Shown: piece by piece, positions 60,374 through 64,000 of the stretch
How positions within the stretch are numbered: position 1 is the stretch's first letter
Layout: every line of letters begins with the position of its first letter
Assembly (NCBI GenBank): GCA_013306675.1
Contig: JABLUY010000067.1
Coordinates: 62,001-126,000, forward strand
Direction of reading: 5' to 3'
Origin: Thraustochytrium sp. TN22
Taxonomy: Eukaryota > Sar > Bigyra > Thraustochytrida > Thraustochytriidae
Length of the DNA: 64,000 nt
Notes under the pieces: generated by a model
What the model was told of the DNA's origin: nothing
The model's input: the letters and a program-made list of their open reading frames with translations, nothing else
Database searches by the model: none
Position numbers and translations under genes: made by a program

Positions 60374-62497
60374 TCAAGGCACGGACGTACTTGTTGTGGG
60401 GTCCGCGATCTCCAGTGCGTCCAGGCGGGCGAGCCCACAAATGAGGCCGGTTGCCGGGTCGCGGACAAAGCAGTCGCCCCGGAGCGTGAGCTCGCCGCGA
60501 TCCGCACTGTCGAGTGCGAGAAGGTCGCTGACAACGCGCTGAGAGCCTAGATACGGATGCGCGACGCACGCATCGCGAAAGTCATGGCCGAGGGACACGC
60601 ACAGGGTCCCGTTGACCCGGAGCGCGTGGCCAGCATCCAAGACGACGTTGAAGACGGCGTCGACCTGGTCGCCGCGCTCCAGGACGGCACTCGGCAGTTC
60701 GCATGGAAAGGCCCAGGCGCCGTCCACGTGCACGGGGTGGTACGGCGTGAGCAGGAGGTCACCGGGGAGGCGCACGAGCGGGTCGCAGGCGGTGAGCTTG
60801 TCGAGCTGGAAGCGCACGAGCAGGCGCACGGTGGCAGGACGGCCGCCCCAGGACTGCACGCGGTCGCCGCGACGCAGCCGGTCGATGCGCTTGGAGGTAC
60901 CGTCCGCCATGGTGACGAGGCAGTGGGGCGCGAAGCAGCCGCGCGAGCGGTTGTTGTACATGTGGCGCATCTTGGCGGCGGAGATGGGCGCCGCGGAGGG
61001 CCGGCGCGAGGGCTTGGGGGGCGGGACGGCGTCAAAGGCGGCCTCGGCCGCGTCGCGGAGGCCAAGGAAGCAAGGCCCGCGCGCGTATGCTTGCACGCCC
61101 GGGTCTTTGAAGTTGTTGCATCGCTGGAGTGCGTGCGCGGCGAGCAGCGAGCGCATGTAGTGGCGGCCCCAGCGCTGGAAGGCGTTCGCCGAGCCGACGC
61201 CCTCGGCTACCTGGCCCTCGAGGTCGGCGAGCAGCGCCTCGGCCTGCTTGAGGGCCGGGCCCGACTCGAGGCGCGAAAGGGCGTCGCGCATGGCTGCCGC
61301 GGTCGCCTGGACGCGGGCGGTGAGCACGTTCTCCTGGAAGATCCCAGCGGCCAGCTCTTCGAGGACGACGGCCAGCGAGTAGCGCAGCGCCGCGACTGTA
61401 GCCATCGCGTCGCGGTCCGGGGTGGCCGTCACGGCCCGCGCGTCGGCGTGTAGGCGCTCCGGACCGCTGGATGGCCGCCAGAAGAGACCGATGGCTTCGA
61501 CCGAGGCGCCTCCAGACAGGCGAACCAGCACGGAGCGCGGCTGCGAGAACTGCAACGGGCCGACCTTGACGAGAACGCCCCAATCTGCGGTCTCCACACC
61601 GTACTGCGCTTGAAGTGCTTCCTCACAAGACGCCTCGAGGCAGGCTCCCTCGGGCAGCTCCAAGGCGAGCTGCGCGTCCATGGCGCAGGTGGCGAAGGCG
61701 TTGGCGCACGCGTGGATGAACACCGTGCCAACCAGTCCGGCATCCGGGATGAAGGCGTAGGCACCAGCACATGTGCGCGCGATGTTTTGCAACAGCTTAC
61801 TGTCCATCTGGTAGCCAAATCCGAAGGTGTACACGGAGCAGGGGAGCTGACCCGCAGATTCCAGGTAACGTAAGAGCGTGGGCATGTGGCCACGTGGCGG
61901 CTCGACGTTGGGCATGCCGTCCGTGAACAAGAAGATGCCGCCCATGACGCCGGCGGCACCGTCCGGGCTGCGGCAGATGAGGTCCAGACCCTCCTTGAGG
62001 CCGCCCCAAAGGTTGGTGGTGGACCCCGGGCGGAGGCGGTCCACGCGGTCTTTGAGCGCCGCCTTGCCAGCCGCGTTGCAGCGCACGCGCTCGCAGACCA
62101 CTTCAGCTCGGCTGTCAAAGGTGACGAGCGACATGAAGTCGTTCTCGCCCGCCGCGCCCAGCACCGTGAGAATCGAGTGCTTGACCACGTCCAGCACGGA
62201 GAGCCCGCTGGATTCGGACGAGCCGTCGGCGTCCTTGACACTGGCATCCGTGCCCATGGACCCGCTCACGTCGATCACACAGCAGGTGTGCTGCGGTAGC
62301 GGCCTCGCCGGCATGTCTGGCGGAACAAGCGTGACCAGGGTGCCGTCCTCCACCTCGCAGCGCTCCACGTGCACCTCTCCCACCTTGGCCGGCGCCGCGG
62401 GCGGCCCAAGCTCAGCCCGCGCCGTCACGGGCTGCGCCACGGGTACGCTCTCTTGTTTGGACTCGCGGGTCCCGCCTCTCATCCAGCTCGAGAGCAT
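60374..62497 (-). CDS. VWA-Hint (Vint) domain protein
   Basis: The 707-residue protein starts at the ATG at 62497. Codons upstream translate a repeat and have no counterpart. The von Willebrand A domain (about residues 65-255) has an intact MIDAS: DVSGSMG (D76, S78, S80), STTNLWGG, and FTDGMPN. A helical region of about 250 residues follows. The C-terminal Vint domain is of the Hedgehog/intein (Hint) type: nucleophile-position Cys521 in SRGCFAPHCLVTMADG, then LRRGDRVQSWGG and LLTPYHPVHVDG. Eukaryotic Vint proteins are often paired with VWA or ubiquitin-related domains. Whether this Hint self-cleaves is unknown. No obvious splice-acceptor residue (Asn-Cys) ends the domain, so a cleavage or ligation role is uncertain. 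No signal peptide is present. Confidence 0.85.
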   Translation of the reverse strand: MLSSWMRGGTRESKQESVPVAQPVTARAELGPPAAPAKVGEVHVERCEVEDGTLVTLVPPDMPARPLPQHTCCVIDVSGSMGTDASVKDADGSSESSGLSVLDVVKHSILTVLGAAGENDFMSLVTFDSRAEVVCERVRCNAAGKAALKDRVDRLRPGSTTNLWGGLKEGLDLICRSPDGAAGVMGGIFLFTDGMPNVEPPRGHMPTLLRYLESAGQLPCSVYTFGFGYQMDSKLLQNIARTCAGAYAFIPDAGLVGTVFIHACANAFATCAMDAQLALELPEGACLEASCEEALQAQYGVETADWGVLVKVGPLQFSQPRSVLVRLSGGASVEAIGLFWRPSSGPERLHADARAVTATPDRDAMATVAALRYSLAVVLEELAAGIFQENVLTARVQATAAAMRDALSRLESGPALKQAEALLADLEGQVAEGVGSANAFQRWGRHYMRSLLAAHALQRCNNFKDPGVQAYARGPCFLGLRDAAEAAFDAVPPPKPSRRPSAAPISAAKMRHMYNNRSRGCFAPHCLVTMADGTSKRIDRLRRGDRVQSWGGRPATVRLLVRFQLDKLTACDPLVRLPGDLLLTPYHPVHVDGAWAFPCELPSAVLERGDQVDAVFNVVLDAGHALRVNGTLCVSLGHDFRDACVAHPYLGSQRVVSDLLALDSADRGELTLRGDCFVRDPATGLICGLARLDALEIADPTTSTSVP

Positions 62498-63731
62498 TTT
62501 TCTCGCGAGCGAGCCGCGCGAGCGAGTCGTGCGAGCGCGACTCGTGCGGGCAACTTGTGCGAGCGACTCGTGCGAGCGACTCGTGCGTGCGAGCGAGCTG
62601 GTGCAAGCTATTCGGAGCGCACGTTGCGGGTTTGCTGCTCCCCCGCGACCCGATCGGTCTCCGAGTCGACCTTCCCAGCGTGTGCAGATTGCGCAGGCTC
62701 TCGCGTTTCGAGATCTGCCTGGCCGTACTGCACTGCACTCTCCTGTCCTGGCACGCTCTTCGCTGCACTCGCGGCAGCCTGCGAAGTGCCTCCTCAGCTC
62801 AGGCTGGGCCGAGTCCGCCTTGACGCGCACGCCGGGCCGCCCCGGCCGCCCTCACTGTGGCACTGCAGGCCTCAGCTGCGTCTCGCCAGACTCGGACGCC
62901 GGCCGCGCGCAGGACCCAGGACCCGGACTCGCTCGCTGGCGCGGGGCTGGCGACGCCGCTGCCGCCGCCGGGCCGCCCCTCCAGTGGCGCGCCGTCGGAG
63001 AGCGGCGCGGAGAGCGGCTGCGCGAGAGCGGCTGCCCGAGAGCGGGCGAGAGCGGGAGAGAGCGGCAGCGCGGGTGCATGCGCACGTCCCGTGACCATGA
63101 CCGGGGCCTTTGCGTGCGCTCTGTACCGTGCGCAGGACGTGCTCGGCTCGGCGCAGGACGGGCCGACGACGCGGAGGCGGAGATGGCGCAGATGACGGAG
63201 CGCAGTTGCGGAACGTGCAGCGGCGCGGCGAGGGGGACAATGCAGCGCAGATGAGAGGAACAGGGCGCAAAAGACTCGGACGCGGCGCGCCGCACGATGG
63301 GAACGACCTCAGGCTGAGCACTGGCACGCGGTCAAGAACGACAATGCGCGCTCCGGCGCGCTCCGGCGCGCTCCGGCGCGCTCCGGCGCGCTCCGGCGCT
63401 TCGAAGTTCCTTCGGAGGCCTTCGGAGTCTCGAACTCGAAAGCGGCCGGCCACCGCCGAACCCGCGGTTGATAGTGGCGTCTACGAGCTGGCGGATCATA
63501 GCTTTCCGGGCCCGGCCGCCACTGCACGGTGATGCCACCTGGCTGGCCACTCATCTCTGCTTGCGCGAGAGTGTCGGAGGTTCGACGGCAGCCAGCCCGG
63601 ATCGACAACGCTGAAGCTGACGCACAGACCGCTGCCACGAAGAACTCGACGCGGCCACATGGCCAGGCAAGCGACCCGAGCGACGGACGACGGCAGAACC
63701 GCAAAGTCCTCTGAGTCAATAGGAAAGCAAG
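62498..63731. promoter_or_regulatory. Divergent spacer, VWA-Hint / secreted protein
   Basis: No gene is supported in 1.2 kb. A GCGAGCGACTCGTGC-type degenerate tandem repeat lies at about 62506-62600, next to the VWA-Hint ATG. Five exact CTCCGGCGCG-type 10-mers lie at 63351-63400. GGCACTGCAGG and CACTGGCACG sites lie at about 62860 and 63318. CGGACTCG/ACTCGGAC sites lie at about 62889, 62931 and 63268. Confidence 0.45.
63351..63400. repeat. Five tandem 10-bp units
   Basis: CTCCGGCGCG is repeated five times (the last with one change) in a GC-rich divergent promoter. The 10-bp period is close to one helical turn. Confidence 0.9.
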
Positions 63732-64000
63732 ATGACGACGCAGCAGGTGATGTTGATGGTGCTGTCGGCGGTGCTGGCCGTGGGCGCCGCGGCCGGCAGC
63801 AAGCCTCAGTCGATGCTGCGCGGCAGGCGAAGGCTAGAGCTGACGGAGGACCAGATGGAGCTGGCCATGAGCGCGTGGGAGGCGGTGTTGAACGCGACGT
63901 ACGAGGGCGAGCTGGCCGTGACGTTCGAGAACGACCAGGTGCAGGTGGCGCGGCAGGCGAACGACACCTTGTTTGGGTCGGGCGAAGGCATCTGCTGGGT
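63732..64000 (+). CDS. Secreted protein, N-terminal part (cut by window end)
   Basis: The frame is open from an AAGCAAG-ATG start to the last base, giving at least 89 residues. The first 22 are a signal peptide (MTTQQVMLMVLSAVLAVGAA, then AGS). The mature start is basic (RGRRRLELTED), possibly a propeptide. The rest has NATYEG and NDTLFG N-glycosylation sequons and one Cys near the cut. No family can be assigned from this length. Together with the secreted protein at 58647-59078 it makes two secreted-protein genes within 5 kb, though they share no visible similarity. Confidence 0.7.
   Translation, partial: MTTQQVMLMVLSAVLAVGAAAGSKPQSMLRGRRRLELTEDQMELAMSAWEAVLNATYEGELAVTFENDQVQVARQANDTLFGSGEGICW

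Overview
This is a GC-rich, gene-dense eukaryotic nuclear window with 22 protein-coding genes that I can support, the last cut by the window edge. Most genes are single uninterrupted open frames. Three carry GT-AG introns of about 57 to 146 bases. The gene set is nuclear and eukaryotic: ESCRT-I, GATOR2, exocyst, the CCZ1 Rab7-GEF subunit, ATAD3, mitochondrial carriers and P450s. A stand-alone RIIa protein points to a lineage with cilia or flagella. DUF4116 and VWA-Hint proteins, few introns and high GC fit a stramenopile, perhaps a thraustochytrid-like protist. The taxonomy is inference only. No tRNA, rRNA, CRISPR array, LTR element or organelle DNA was seen.

Layout. 1-13 kb: TSG101-like ESCRT-I subunit (+), MIOS/GATOR2 (-), and a giant protein built from five EF-hand modules (+). 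13-21.6 kb: a long piggyBac-like transposase-derived gene (-), ATAD3 (-), and 2.4 kb without a recognisable gene. 21.6-27.6 kb: cytosolic-type thiolase (+), then two tandem mitochondrial-type P450 paralogues (-), one with two introns and one with none, separated by three copies of a 122-bp tandem repeat. 27.6-36.1 kb: a ribosomal-L1-fold nucleolar protein (+) followed by degenerate copies of its own 3' end, a CoA-carrier-like SLC25 protein with a long EF-hand-like extension (+), a coiled-coil/PH protein (-), and a small RIIa protein (+). 36.3-43.3 kb: a twelve-TM nucleotide cyclase with two catalytic domains (-), and PDCD2 (-) head to head with a mitochondrial rhomboid protease (+) over 118 bp. 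44-53.7 kb: EXO70 (+), CCZ1 (-), a ferric reductase/NADPH-oxidase-like flavocytochrome (-), and a DUF4116 protein (+). 53.8-64 kb: carnosine N-methyltransferase (-, one intron), an LRR membrane protein in 11 exons (+), a small secreted protein (-), a VWA-Hint protein (-), and the start of another secreted protein (+).

There is no operon. The neighbours are ordinary nuclear genes that alternate strands, with short convergent 3' spacers (73 to 230 bp in several places) and longer, GC-rich, repeat-laden divergent promoters. Several products act on the endolysosomal and secretory system (TSG101, MIOS, EXO70, CCZ1), but adjacency implies no joint regulation. Start codons were checked to be ATG. 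They usually sit in a GCGAG- or GAGG-ATG-G context, which was used to choose between alternatives.

The most unusual observations are: the cyclase, whose two domains carry complementary halves of one active site in the reverse of the mammalian order; the five-module EF-hand protein; the LRR gene in which each repeat is one 69-nt exon between phase-2 introns; the intron-discordant P450 pair; and short motifs recurring in non-coding spacers.
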